Of a stretch of DNA of 64,000 nucleotides, positions 17,585 to 26,376 are shown piece by piece (the first letter of the stretch is position 1; the number at the start of each line of letters is the position of its first letter). The DNA comes from JALORV01 sp963754065 (lineage in GTDB: Bacteria > Pseudomonadota > Gammaproteobacteria > Burkholderiales > Burkholderiaceae_F), in the NCBI GenBank assembly GCA_963754065.1, contig CAVWFH010000033.1, forward strand, positions 1 through 64,000. Reading direction: 5' to 3'. The position numbers were made by a program, and so were the translations under genes. Below the pieces are notes generated by a model. It had not been told where the DNA came from. It did no database searches and saw nothing but the letters and a program-made list of their open reading frames with translations.

Positions 17585-20068
17585 TCAGTGTGGGCGCGCG
17601 CCACCGATCCCAACGTTCTTCGCACGCAGGGCATTGGCAATGACCGCCAGCGAACTGAGCGCCATGCCCGCCGCGGCCACCGCCGGCGAGACGTATCCGA
17701 ACGCAGCGAGCGGGATGATGACGACATTGTAGATAAAGGCCCACGCCAGATTCTGCCGGACGATGCGACGCGCTCGATGCGCGACCGCCAGCGCGAACTC
17801 GACGTCAGCCAGACGGGAATTGAGCACGATGAAGTCGGCACGCGCCTGCGCCAGCATCGAGCCGCCGGCCAGTGCGATCGACACATCGGCCTGTGCGATC
17901 ACCGGTGCGTCGTTCATGCCGTCACCGAGCATCGCCACGCGATGGCCCGCGCCCTGCTGTCCCGCGACCCAGTGGCGTTTGCTGTCGGGCGTCTGGTGAG
18001 CGAGCGCGCGCTCGATGCCCAGTGATCGCGCCACGGCCTGCACCGGCTCGCGCCGGTCGCCTGACAGCAGCACGACCTCGACGTAGCGATCCGTCGCAGC
18101 GTCGACCAGCGCCGCGGCGTCGTCACGCAGGCGTTCGCCGAAGGCGAACACGGCGAGCGCACCGGCCTCGTCGGCAAGGACGATGTAGCTCGCTGCCGCC
18201 AGACCTTCCTGGGCGACGATGGCGGCCACGCCGTTGCGTTGCGGCGACAGCTTTTCCGGCAACGCGAACTCGATCTTCCCAAGACGGTAACGATGCGAAC
18301 CTATCGTGGCCTCGATGCCGGCCGAGGCCTCGACCCGGCCATCGGTCACCGTCGGCAGCGTGACAGGCATCGAGTTCGCGGCCTGCAGCAGCGCACGCGC
18401 GTAGGGGTGCGTCGACATGGTCTCCATCGCCGCAGCGACCGCTAGCATTCGCTCGCCATCGACGTCGCGCAGCAGCAACTGCTTGAGCAACGCCGGGTCG
18501 CCGGTCGTCAGCGTGCCCGTCTTGTCACACGCGAGCACATCCACTTCCGCAAGCGTCTCGAGTGCCGCCGTCCGCGCAAGCAGCACGCGCCGCTGCGCCA
18601 GCGCGGACTGCGCTGCCGAGAACGCTGCCGGCGCGGCGAGTGACAAGGCACACGGGCAGGTCGCGACCAGCACCGCAATGGCATTCGGCAGCGCCTGCGA
18701 CGCATCGACCAGCCACCATCCGATCACGGTCAGCACCGTGATCGCCATGACGGCCCAGAGAAAGTACCGCGCGACGCGATTCGCAAACTCGACTACGCGC
18801 GGCCGCTCCCGTCCCGCTTCATCCACGAGGCGCTGCAGGGCGGCGAGCGACGTGGCCTCGCCACGCCGCGTGACTTCGACCACCATCGGCTGGTCGAGGT
18901 TGACCGAGCCTGCCAGCACCGGGGCGCCCGCCGACTTTTCGATCGGCGTCGACTCGCCGGTGAGCCACGCCTGCGAACAGCTCGAGCGGCCATGCACGAC
19001 CACTCCGTCGGCCGGCACGGTCTCGCCCGGTGGCACCAGGACGCGATCGCCAACGCGCAATCGCTCGGCGCCCACGGACTCGGTCGCGAGCGACGACGGA
19101 AACGCCACCAGCCGCTGTGCGCTCAGCATCGACTGCCGGCGGGCCGTTTCGATGTGTCCTCGCGCCGCAGCCAGGCCGCGCGCAAGCAACCATCGTGTGC
19201 CGAGCACCAGTGCGACAAACATCGTGACGGAGTCGAAATAGACATGGCCGCTGGCCGTTGCAGTGGCCAGTGCACTGGCGCTGAAGGCGGCCGCGAGCCC
19301 GATCACCACCGGCACATCCATGCCGATGCTGCGGATGCGCAACTGGCTCCACGCCGCGCGGTACAACGGCTGCGCGCTGAACAGCACCACCGGCAAGGTC
19401 AGGATCAGGCTGGCCAGGCGCAGCAGCTGTTCGATGTCAGGCGCCACATCGCCCGGCGCCGCAAAGTACATCGGCACCGAGAGCATCATCACCTGCATCA
19501 TCATCAGCCAGGCAATCAGCACCCGCAGCAGATCGATGCGCGCAGCATGGCGTTCGTCGCGCTCTCCCGTGCCGGTCTCGTATCCGGCCCGCCGGATTTC
19601 GCGCAGTACCTCGTCGCGTGACAGCAACTTGTCGTCGTAGGCGACAAAGGCCCGCCGCGCCGCGAAGTCCACATGCGCCTGCACGACACCGGGCAAACGC
19701 CGCAGACGATGCTCGATCAGGAGTCCGCAGGCGCCGCAGACCATGCCACGGACGTCGATGCGCGTCTGCGCTGCAGTCGACGCAGGCGTGGCCAACGCGC
19801 CGGCGTCGGCGCTCGGCGCGAGCGCCGCGCTGAGGGCCTCGCGGTCGCGTGCGCCGGCCTGTGCGAGGAAGAGCTGCTCGGCAATGAAGGCACAGCCATT
19901 GCAGCAATAGGGCCGCAGCACTGCGCCGACCTGGCGCTGGACGACCTTGAGTCCGGCGAGTGAATCACCGCAATGGTCACAGACGCCCTCGGCGGGCTGC
20001 ACGGAGGGGATTGCTTCGAGTCCGGCCAGGGACGACACCTTGGCCTTGCGTATCAGCTCGGATGACAT
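17585..20068 (-). CDS. ccoI: copper-translocating P-type ATPase CcoI/FixI
   Basis: A P1B-type ATPase of about 827 residues that moves copper for cbb3 oxidase assembly. In order: an N-terminal Cys-rich module with CDHC and YCCNGC typical of CcoI, a heavy-metal-associated domain with GMVCGACG (about residues 105-112), the transmembrane region, the CPC metal channel motif in ATCPCAL, the phosphorylation loop DKTGTLT, and the hinge GDGMNDAP. I chose MSSELIRKAKV (20068); an upstream ATG at 20095 adds nine hydrophobic residues and cannot be excluded. An FNR box lies 136 bp upstream. It is followed directly by ccoS. Confidence 0.95.
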   Translation of the reverse strand: MSSELIRKAKVSSLAGLEAIPSVQPAEGVCDHCGDSLAGLKVVQRQVGAVLRPYCCNGCAFIAEQLFLAQAGARDREALSAALAPSADAGALATPASTAAQTRIDVRGMVCGACGLLIEHRLRRLPGVVQAHVDFAARRAFVAYDDKLLSRDEVLREIRRAGYETGTGERDERHAARIDLLRVLIAWLMMMQVMMLSVPMYFAAPGDVAPDIEQLLRLASLILTLPVVLFSAQPLYRAAWSQLRIRSIGMDVPVVIGLAAAFSASALATATASGHVYFDSVTMFVALVLGTRWLLARGLAAARGHIETARRQSMLSAQRLVAFPSSLATESVGAERLRVGDRVLVPPGETVPADGVVVHGRSSCSQAWLTGESTPIEKSAGAPVLAGSVNLDQPMVVEVTRRGEATSLAALQRLVDEAGRERPRVVEFANRVARYFLWAVMAITVLTVIGWWLVDASQALPNAIAVLVATCPCALSLAAPAAFSAAQSALAQRRVLLARTAALETLAEVDVLACDKTGTLTTGDPALLKQLLLRDVDGERMLAVAAAMETMSTHPYARALLQAANSMPVTLPTVTDGRVEASAGIEATIGSHRYRLGKIEFALPEKLSPQRNGVAAIVAQEGLAAASYIVLADEAGALAVFAFGERLRDDAAALVDAATDRYVEVVLLSGDRREPVQAVARSLGIERALAHQTPDSKRHWVAGQQGAGHRVAMLGDGMNDAPVIAQADVSIALAGGSMLAQARADFIVLNSRLADVEFALAVAHRARRIVRQNLAWAFIYNVVIIPLAAFGYVSPAVAAAGMALSSLAVIANALRAKNVGIGGARPH

Positions 20069-20203
20069 GCAGAAAAGAAAATGCGGCGACCGCAAAACGC
20101 ACCGGGAACCGCGCCAGCGTACCCGATGCGCCCCTCCCTTGCGGCGCCGCGCGAGAACAAAAACAACTCGAAGTGCACACTACGCAGAACTGAGCGGCAG
20201 CCG

Positions 20204-20217
20204 TTGACTCATATCAA
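20204..20217. promoter_or_regulatory. FNR/Anr-type operator between ccoI and the divergent lipoprotein gene
   Basis: TTGACTCATATCAA matches TTGAY-N4-RTCAA with one asymmetric inner base. On the minus strand a weak TAGTGT -10 element lies at 20178-20183, consistent with activation of ccoI from about -40. No convincing -10 is seen at the matching distance on the plus strand, so control of the lipoprotein gene is less likely. Confidence 0.65.
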
Positions 20218-20341
20218 CGCCGACGAACGGCGCCACCGGAACCGTTCCGGGCCCCCGGAGCGGAGTTCGACGCCGCCAGCGCAGACTCGCCATCCACCAG
20301 TTCATCACGCACAATCCCGCTCTCGTTCCGGGACTCGCCGC

Positions 20342-21997
20342 ATGAATCGCAGACTCCTGTTGGCCAGTGCACTTACCGCGGTCGCGCTCGGCGGCTGTGG
20401 TGGCGGATCGTCAAGTTCTCCGACACCGCCCACCCCGAATCCGCCACCGGCCCCTCCTCCGATCGCACTGCCGCCGCCAGTGGCGGACAGCGAAGTGCGC
20501 GTGTCCGCCGATTCTCCCTTTGGCGTCACGTGTGCCCCCGGCAGCGGCACGAACTACCGCAATGCAGAGGTCGAGCCGCAGGTTGCGATCAATCCGCTCA
20601 ATCCGAACAACCTCGTGGTCAACTGGCAGCAGGATCGCTGGTCGTCCGGCGGTGCGAGCGGCATCGTGTCAGCCGTCACACTCGACGGTGGCGTCACCTG
20701 GGCCACCGCCGCGCTGCCGGTCTCGCGTTGCGGCGGAGGTACCGCGACCAACGGCGGCAACTACGGCCGCGCGACCGATCCGTGGGTGACGTTTTCGCCT
20801 AACGGGGTCGTCTATCAGATGGCATTGGCCTTCGAAGGGGGATCCCTGCTTCCGGGTTCCACCAGCGCCATGCTGGTCGCGCGCTCCACCGACAGCGGAC
20901 GCAGCTGGGGCGCCGTGACGCCGCTCATCGTCAGCGACAGCAGTTTCTTCAACGACAAGAACACCATCACCGCGGATCCGACCGACGCGCGCTTCGTCTA
21001 TGCAGTGTGGGACCGACTCGCGCTCGCCGGCGGCGGCCCGACGCTGCTGGCGCGCACGACCGACGGTGGTGTCACGTGGGAAGCCGCGACGGTGATCTAC
21101 GACCCGGGCGTGCGCTCGCAGACGATCGGCAACCAGATCGTCGTGCTGCCGAATGGCACGCTGGTCAATGTTTTCACGCAGATCGATACCGGCACCAGTG
21201 GCGCAAACGTCGCGTCGATTCGCGTGATCCGCTCCACCGATCGCGGGGCCAGCTGGAGCGCCCCGATCAAGGTGGCCGACCTGCTTGCGGTCGGCGCGCG
21301 TGACCCGGCCACGCAGCTGCCGATCCGCGACGGATCGATCCTCCCCGAGATCGCCGTTGCGCCGAACGGCAACGTGCTGATCGTTTGGCAGGACGCGCGC
21401 TTCAGCGGAGGCACGGTGGACGGCATCGCGCTGTCGCGCTCCACCGATGGCGGGCTCACCTGGAGCGCGCCGGCGCAGGTCAACAGCGCTCGCACGGTGG
21501 CGGCATTCACGCCATCCATCCGCGTGCGCGCCGACGGCACCATCGGCATCACGTACTTCGACCTGCGCAGCAACACAACCGACACCGCCACGTTGCCCAC
21601 GGAACTGATGCTGGCCCGTTCGTCCGACGCGGTGAACTGGAACGAAGTCCGACTGACACCGACCTTTGATATCGCCACCGCGCCACAGGCCGGCGGCTAC
21701 TTCATCGGTGACTACCAGGGACTCGCGGCCAGCGGCAACGTCTTCATACCGGTGTACGTTCGCACCACCGGCAGCACGACCAACCGCACGGACGTGTTTG
21801 CCGTCTTCGCGCGCTCGATCGCGTCCAGCGCCGCCCGTGCCGCGACCGTCTCGTTGCCGAGCGCGACGACGGCACTCCCCGTGGACGAGGCCACCCGCCA
21901 GCGCGCGAGCGAACACCTCGTCCGCGTGATGGAGCGGCGCATTCCGGGATGGACACGGTGGCGCGCCGAGACGGCCGGCACCCGAATCGACAAGTAG
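20342..21997 (+). CDS. lipoprotein with sialidase-type (Asp-box/BNR) beta-propeller
   Basis: A 551-residue exported lipoprotein. The signal peptide ends at a lipobox LGGC with C19, followed by a Gly/Ser/Pro linker. The body contains repeated Asp-box motifs S-x-D-x-G-x-x-W: STDSGRSWG, TTDGGVTWE, STDRGASWS and STDGGLTWS, the hallmark of six-bladed sialidase-like propellers. Asp-boxes are structural, so the fold is well supported but sialidase activity is not, and I did not find an obvious Arg triad. The ATG at 20342 places the signal peptide correctly. It is divergent from ccoI. Confidence 0.82.
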   Translation: MNRRLLLASALTAVALGGCGGGSSSSPTPPTPNPPPAPPPIALPPPVADSEVRVSADSPFGVTCAPGSGTNYRNAEVEPQVAINPLNPNNLVVNWQQDRWSSGGASGIVSAVTLDGGVTWATAALPVSRCGGGTATNGGNYGRATDPWVTFSPNGVVYQMALAFEGGSLLPGSTSAMLVARSTDSGRSWGAVTPLIVSDSSFFNDKNTITADPTDARFVYAVWDRLALAGGGPTLLARTTDGGVTWEAATVIYDPGVRSQTIGNQIVVLPNGTLVNVFTQIDTGTSGANVASIRVIRSTDRGASWSAPIKVADLLAVGARDPATQLPIRDGSILPEIAVAPNGNVLIVWQDARFSGGTVDGIALSRSTDGGLTWSAPAQVNSARTVAAFTPSIRVRADGTIGITYFDLRSNTTDTATLPTELMLARSSDAVNWNEVRLTPTFDIATAPQAGGYFIGDYQGLAASGNVFIPVYVRTTGSTTNRTDVFAVFARSIASSAARAATVSLPSATTALPVDEATRQRASEHLVRVMERRIPGWTRWRAETAGTRIDK

Positions 21998-22049
21998 AGT
22001 CCGGGTGTTGGCGTAAGTTCGCCGGGACGGTGTCCATGAGGTCCGGAGG

Positions 22050-22088
22050 CAGGCTCTCAGGCAGCCGGGTGCAGCCCGCGGGAGCCTG
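22050..22088 (+). terminator. possible hairpin after the Asp-box lipoprotein gene
   Basis: Nested inverted repeat: outer arms CAGGCTC / GAGCCTG and an inner GGG/CCC stem. It lies 52 bp after the stop and has no T-run, so a termination role is only possible. Confidence 0.3.
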
Positions 22089-22179
22089 ACGCCGAATGCC
22101 GGGTCGCCGTACTCGGTACCATCCTCACTGAAGCGTCAACCGCACCCGACCGATCCCGACTTCCTCAAACAGATACGAC

Positions 22180-24987
22180 GTGCTCGACAAGCTCTTCGGT
22201 TCCCCTCTGCATGAACACGCCGATCCGGCGCAGCGCGTGCATGGCGTCACTGCGCTGCCTCCGGATTCGAAGGTGCTGGCGCAACTGCTCGGCTCCGACC
22301 CGTCAGCCGATGTCCGCAGCGCTGCGGCCACACACTGCGGGGATCCGACCGTGCTCGCTTCCGCCCTGGGAGCGGAGACCGAGCCATCCGTGCGTTCAGC
22401 CATCGCCGCTTCGCTGGGCAAGGTGCTGGCTGCGACGGCGGACACCGGCATCGTGCAATCCCTGCTCACCGCGCCCGAGTGTCCGGATACTGTCCGCGCG
22501 CAGATTGCGCTGCACACGCGCGACGAGCAGCGACGCCGCGACGCGCTGAACGGCATCACTGACGAGGACGCGCTGGTGGACGTTGCGCTCGGCGCCGAAC
22601 ACGCATCCGCACGTATCGCAGCGGCCGAGCGCGTGCACGCGCCCGAACCGCTGCGGCGGCTGCTCGCGGGAGCACGGGACAAGGACCGCGGCGTGGCCCG
22701 CCTTGCGCGCGAGAGGCTCGATGCGATCCAGCGGCGCATCGAGAACGCCGACGCTGCCGATGCCATCCTGCGGGAGGCCGAGGCACTCGTGGCGCAAGCG
22801 GGTCCGATCGTTACGGCCGCAGTCGAACTCGATCGCCGCTGGAAAGTCCTGGCGCTGGGCGACGATGAGCTTCGTCGCGCCCGCTGGGAGGCCGTCGGCC
22901 GTCAGATGCAGCAGCGCTTCGACCGCGAGCTCGATGAGCAACGCGCGCACGCACGCTTCGAGCAGCGGCTCAGCGACTGGCTCGCCGCACTTCAGCCTGC
23001 ACCGGCGGCCTCGCTGTCCAGGTTGCGCGAAGAACTGACGGAGCTGCGCAGTGAAGCGTCCAGGGACAATGATGCCTCTGCGCTGACGCGGCTGGATCAG
23101 GCCGAACGGCAGCTCCAGCAGTGGGAGCAGGCGGCTCCCGCACTGGCCGCCGCCGAGGCGCTGGTGGTGGAAGCCGAGCAGCTGGCGACGGGAACGCCGA
23201 TCGACGATGCGCAGCTGCCGGCCCGCTGGCAGACGCTGAACCTCGCGGCCCGTACACCCGCGCTGACGCGTCGCTTCGAGGCCGCGCTGCTCGTGATCGA
23301 ACAGCGCCGGCTGGCGATCGTGCGCGCGACTCAGCAGGAACAGGGCGCAGCGCGGCAACAACTTCACACCTCGCTGCACGAGGCCGAGCAGGCGCTGGCG
23401 GCGGGGCACCTGCAGGAGGCCCGGGCTGCTGCCGACCGTGCCCGCGCGCTGAAGGCGCACGCCGGCCTGCTACCGAAGCCCAGCGTGCAACGGTTGAGCC
23501 GCGTCGTGCAGCAACTGGTCGAGCTCGAGCGGTGGCAGCAGTTCGGCCAGCAGAACGCCCGGGTCCAGTTGTGCGACCGCGCCGAGGCGCTCGTGCAGAA
23601 AACGCTCACTCCGGCGGCGCTCGCTCCGATGGCACTCGCGCGTGAAGTGCAGCAGCTCCGTGCCGAGTGGAAGAAGCTCGATGAGCAGCATGCCGGTGTG
23701 CCGAAACCATTGTGGGAGCGCTTCGACGGCGCCTGCGAACGAGCTTATGCGCCCGCGGCGCGGCATTTTGCCGAGCAGGCCGCGCAACACAAGCAGGCGC
23801 GCAAGCAGCGGGAGGACTTCATTGCGATGTCGGCTGCGCATGCGCCGACGCTGCTCGGCGAGCCGCACGACTGGCGCGCGGTCGAGCGCTGGCTGCGCGA
23901 TACCGAGACGACGTGGCGGGGACCCAGTCTGGGTAGCGTCGAACCCGGGGCCTGGAAAAAGCTCGATGCCCGCCTGAAGACGGCTCTGGCGCCGTTGCAT
24001 GAAGCGTTGTCTGCGTCACGCCTGCAGGCGCGACAGCAGCGTGAGGCACTGATCGTGGAAGCGGAGGCGCTGGCGGCCCGCGCGGCGGAACGCGACACGC
24101 CGGCGCGCGTCAAGGAACTGCAGGCGCGCTGGCAGGCCCACGCCAAGTCCATCGTGCTGGCGCAGCGCGATGAGCGGGCCCTGTGGGAGCGCTTTCGCGC
24201 CGCATGCAACGCCGTGTTCGACGCCCGCACGGGCTCGCGCAAGGAGGCAGACGAGCGCAGACACGTCCAGCGGCGGGCGCTTGAAGCCCTGTGCGAACAG
24301 ATGGAGCAGCTGGCGCATGCAAGTGACGCGGATGAGGCAACGGTTCGCGTCGCCATGCGCGAACTGCAGGAGCAGTGGCGCAAGGCGATCACGGACGGCG
24401 GACCGGCAGCGGCGATCGAGGCGCGCTTCAGGACGGCGCGAACCGGCGTCGAGGACCTGCTGCGCGGACGAACCCGCGCCAGCGAGGCCGCGGTATGGCA
24501 AACACTCTTCGCCAAGGAACGGTTATGCGAGGAACTGGATGCCCTCGCGCTGGCAGGACAGGACGCTGACCCGGGCGCCGTGGAATCCGTGCAGCAACGC
24601 TGGTCCGCCCTGCCACCGCTGGCCAACGATTGGGAGCAGAAGCTGCTCAAGCGGCGTGACACGACACTGAATGCACTCGCCCCACTCGCGGATGCCTACG
24701 CGCGCGAGGACCACGCCGATGACATCAAGAAATACGCGGCGGCACGGCGTGATGCGTTGCTCGAACTGGAACTGATGCTGGGCATGGAAAGCCCGGGCGA
24801 CCTGCAGAAGGAACGACTCGCGGTGCAGGTCAAGCACTTGCGTGACCGATTCAAGCGCACGACGTCGGACAGCACGGGCAGCGCCGTCGAGGTCCTGCTG
24901 CACTGGTGCGGGTTGCCGGGTATCGCGGAGGCGCGCGATCGGCAGCGCTGCGAAAGAATCGCTGCAACGATTCAGCGGCGGCGATGA
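22180..24987 (+). CDS. DUF349-repeat protein
   Basis: A large 935-residue soluble protein starting with GTG. The first 150 residues look like short HEAT-type helical repeats (for example SADVRSAAATHCGDPTVLASAL). The remainder is almost entirely helical and Gln/Glu/Arg/Ala-rich, with repeated blocks around a Trp, such as ELQARWQAHAKS, QLRAEWKKLDEQH and ELQEQWRKAI, each followed by LWERFRAACN-like segments. These are DUF349 repeats, and I count about five. The family is common in Betaproteobacteria and its function is not established. No membrane segment or signal peptide. Single gene. Confidence 0.85.
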   Translation: MLDKLFGSPLHEHADPAQRVHGVTALPPDSKVLAQLLGSDPSADVRSAAATHCGDPTVLASALGAETEPSVRSAIAASLGKVLAATADTGIVQSLLTAPECPDTVRAQIALHTRDEQRRRDALNGITDEDALVDVALGAEHASARIAAAERVHAPEPLRRLLAGARDKDRGVARLARERLDAIQRRIENADAADAILREAEALVAQAGPIVTAAVELDRRWKVLALGDDELRRARWEAVGRQMQQRFDRELDEQRAHARFEQRLSDWLAALQPAPAASLSRLREELTELRSEASRDNDASALTRLDQAERQLQQWEQAAPALAAAEALVVEAEQLATGTPIDDAQLPARWQTLNLAARTPALTRRFEAALLVIEQRRLAIVRATQQEQGAARQQLHTSLHEAEQALAAGHLQEARAAADRARALKAHAGLLPKPSVQRLSRVVQQLVELERWQQFGQQNARVQLCDRAEALVQKTLTPAALAPMALAREVQQLRAEWKKLDEQHAGVPKPLWERFDGACERAYAPAARHFAEQAAQHKQARKQREDFIAMSAAHAPTLLGEPHDWRAVERWLRDTETTWRGPSLGSVEPGAWKKLDARLKTALAPLHEALSASRLQARQQREALIVEAEALAARAAERDTPARVKELQARWQAHAKSIVLAQRDERALWERFRAACNAVFDARTGSRKEADERRHVQRRALEALCEQMEQLAHASDADEATVRVAMRELQEQWRKAITDGGPAAAIEARFRTARTGVEDLLRGRTRASEAAVWQTLFAKERLCEELDALALAGQDADPGAVESVQQRWSALPPLANDWEQKLLKRRDTTLNALAPLADAYAREDHADDIKKYAAARRDALLELELMLGMESPGDLQKERLAVQVKHLRDRFKRTTSDSTGSAVEVLLHWCGLPGIAEARDRQRCERIAATIQRRR

Positions 24988-25177
24988 ATCCGGATCGGTC
25001 ACCCCGCGAATGAGGGCCGCGTGCTGTTGTGAAGAGCGTGTCCCCTGCGCTTGAGCCCGAGTGGAGCGGGGTAGAGATCTCCGCTTGACGTGCGCCCAGG
25101 CAGTCTTGAGGAGCGAAACCTCGGGCAGCCGATCGGCGATCCTGTGCAGTTCTTGACTCCCCTTCGCAAGACTTCCA

Positions 25178-25864
25178 ATGCTTCAGAAGATCCTCGCAAC
25201 CGTCGTCATGAGCACCGTGGTGGCGACAAGCGCTGCCGCCCCACCCTACCGCCCGTACTCCGACACCAGTGCAAACCGCATTTACAACCTCCTGTTCTGC
25301 GACTCGGCGGCGGACTTCCGGCAGAAGCCCGGGGAAACACCCGCGCGCTGGCAAAGCGTGCTCGAGGCCGAGCCCGCTGACCCCGCAGCGCTTCGTGCAC
25401 TTGCCAACGATGAGAGTGAGGACGGCCGAGCCCGGTACCTGGCCTACGCGACGATGCGACGGCTGGGCGAGCCGGTCACGGCCAAGCGTCTGCTCGGCGT
25501 CATCGTCGAAGTGCCGCTTCCCGGCGGGCTGGACGTTCTGGCCGCCTACTCGGAAGGCAGCGTTCGCTACATCAACCAGACCGGAAAGCTGGCGTTTTAC
25601 GAGCGAGTCGAGTCACTCAATCCGCTGGTGCAAAAGCTGTTTGCCGCGTCGGCGCCGGTCGTGGCGCGCATTGGACCCACCGACCTGCCGCGACGGCCCC
25701 CACCGCAAGGCGAGAAAGTTCGCATCACGTTTCTTGTGTCGGACGGTTTTTACTTCGGCGAAGGTGAAATGGCGCCCATGCAGCAGGACGCTTTGGCCGG
25801 TCCGGTTATTCGCAGAGCGACCGAACTCCTGCAGGCGGCGGTTGCGATGATCCCCAGAAAGTGA
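25178..25864 (+). CDS. hypothetical exported protein
   Basis: A 228-residue protein with an N-terminal signal peptide (cleavage predicted after TSAAA, about residue 21). The mature part has a segment LLFCDSAADF, a helical region with ALANDESEDGRARYLAY, and a Pro-rich region RRPPPQGEKVRITFLVSDG followed by GFYFGEGEMAP. The only cysteine in the mature part is the one in LLFCDS. No family recognised; function unknown. Base and codon use match the neighbours. The ribosome binding site is weak. Confidence 0.65.
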   Translation: MLQKILATVVMSTVVATSAAAPPYRPYSDTSANRIYNLLFCDSAADFRQKPGETPARWQSVLEAEPADPAALRALANDESEDGRARYLAYATMRRLGEPVTAKRLLGVIVEVPLPGGLDVLAAYSEGSVRYINQTGKLAFYERVESLNPLVQKLFAASAPVVARIGPTDLPRRPPPQGEKVRITFLVSDGFYFGEGEMAPMQQDALAGPVIRRATELLQAAVAMIPRK

Positions 25865-25879
25865 CCAGGAAAGACTGTC

Positions 25880-26263
25880 CTAGCGCCCGGACTGCAGCAG
25901 CGCGCCCATTTTCTGATGGATCAGGTTGATCGCCTTAAGCGGCCGCAGCATCACCTTGAAGTCGACGATGCGACCGGCATCGTCCCAACGGATCATGTCG
26001 ACGCCGTTGACCTCGATACCGTCGATGGCGACCACGAACTCGAGCACCGCCTCATTCACGCCGACGAGTTCGCGCACGTAGCGGAAGCTCGCGTTCCCGA
26101 AGACAGTCACTGCGGCTGCCAGGTACATCGTCGTGATCGGCCGGCCCCGCTGCGGCGTGTGCACGACCGGCGAATGAAATACGACGTCGTCGGCCAGCAG
26201 CGCATCGAGCGCGTCGACGTCGCGCTCGCGCACGATACGGTGCCACTCCTCGACAGCATTCAT
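25880..26263 (-). CDS. SnoaL-like / NTF2-fold polyketide-cyclase-type protein
   Basis: A 127-residue cytoplasmic protein with the alpha+beta cone fold pattern: an N-terminal helix MNAVEEWHRIVRERDVDAL, LLADDVVFHSPVV, and a C-terminal sheet with DMIRWDDAGRIVDFKVMLRP. This is typical of the SnoaL_2/NTF2 superfamily, whose members range from steroid isomerases to proteins of unknown role. Nothing in the sequence fixes a substrate. I chose the ATG at 26263 because earlier codons are Gly/Cys-rich and not family-like. It is divergent from the aminopeptidase P gene. Confidence 0.8.
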   Translation of the reverse strand: MNAVEEWHRIVRERDVDALDALLADDVVFHSPVVHTPQRGRPITTMYLAAAVTVFGNASFRYVRELVGVNEAVLEFVVAIDGIEVNGVDMIRWDDAGRIVDFKVMLRPLKAINLIHQKMGALLQSGR

Positions 26264-26376
26264 CCTTTCCGCTCCTTGTTTCTCATCCAAAAGACCGGGC
26301 CTGCAACCGGACCATTCGCACCCGTCGGCAGCCGCCGGCCCTACACTTCGCCCCACCCCGGCTTCCACCTTGCGCC

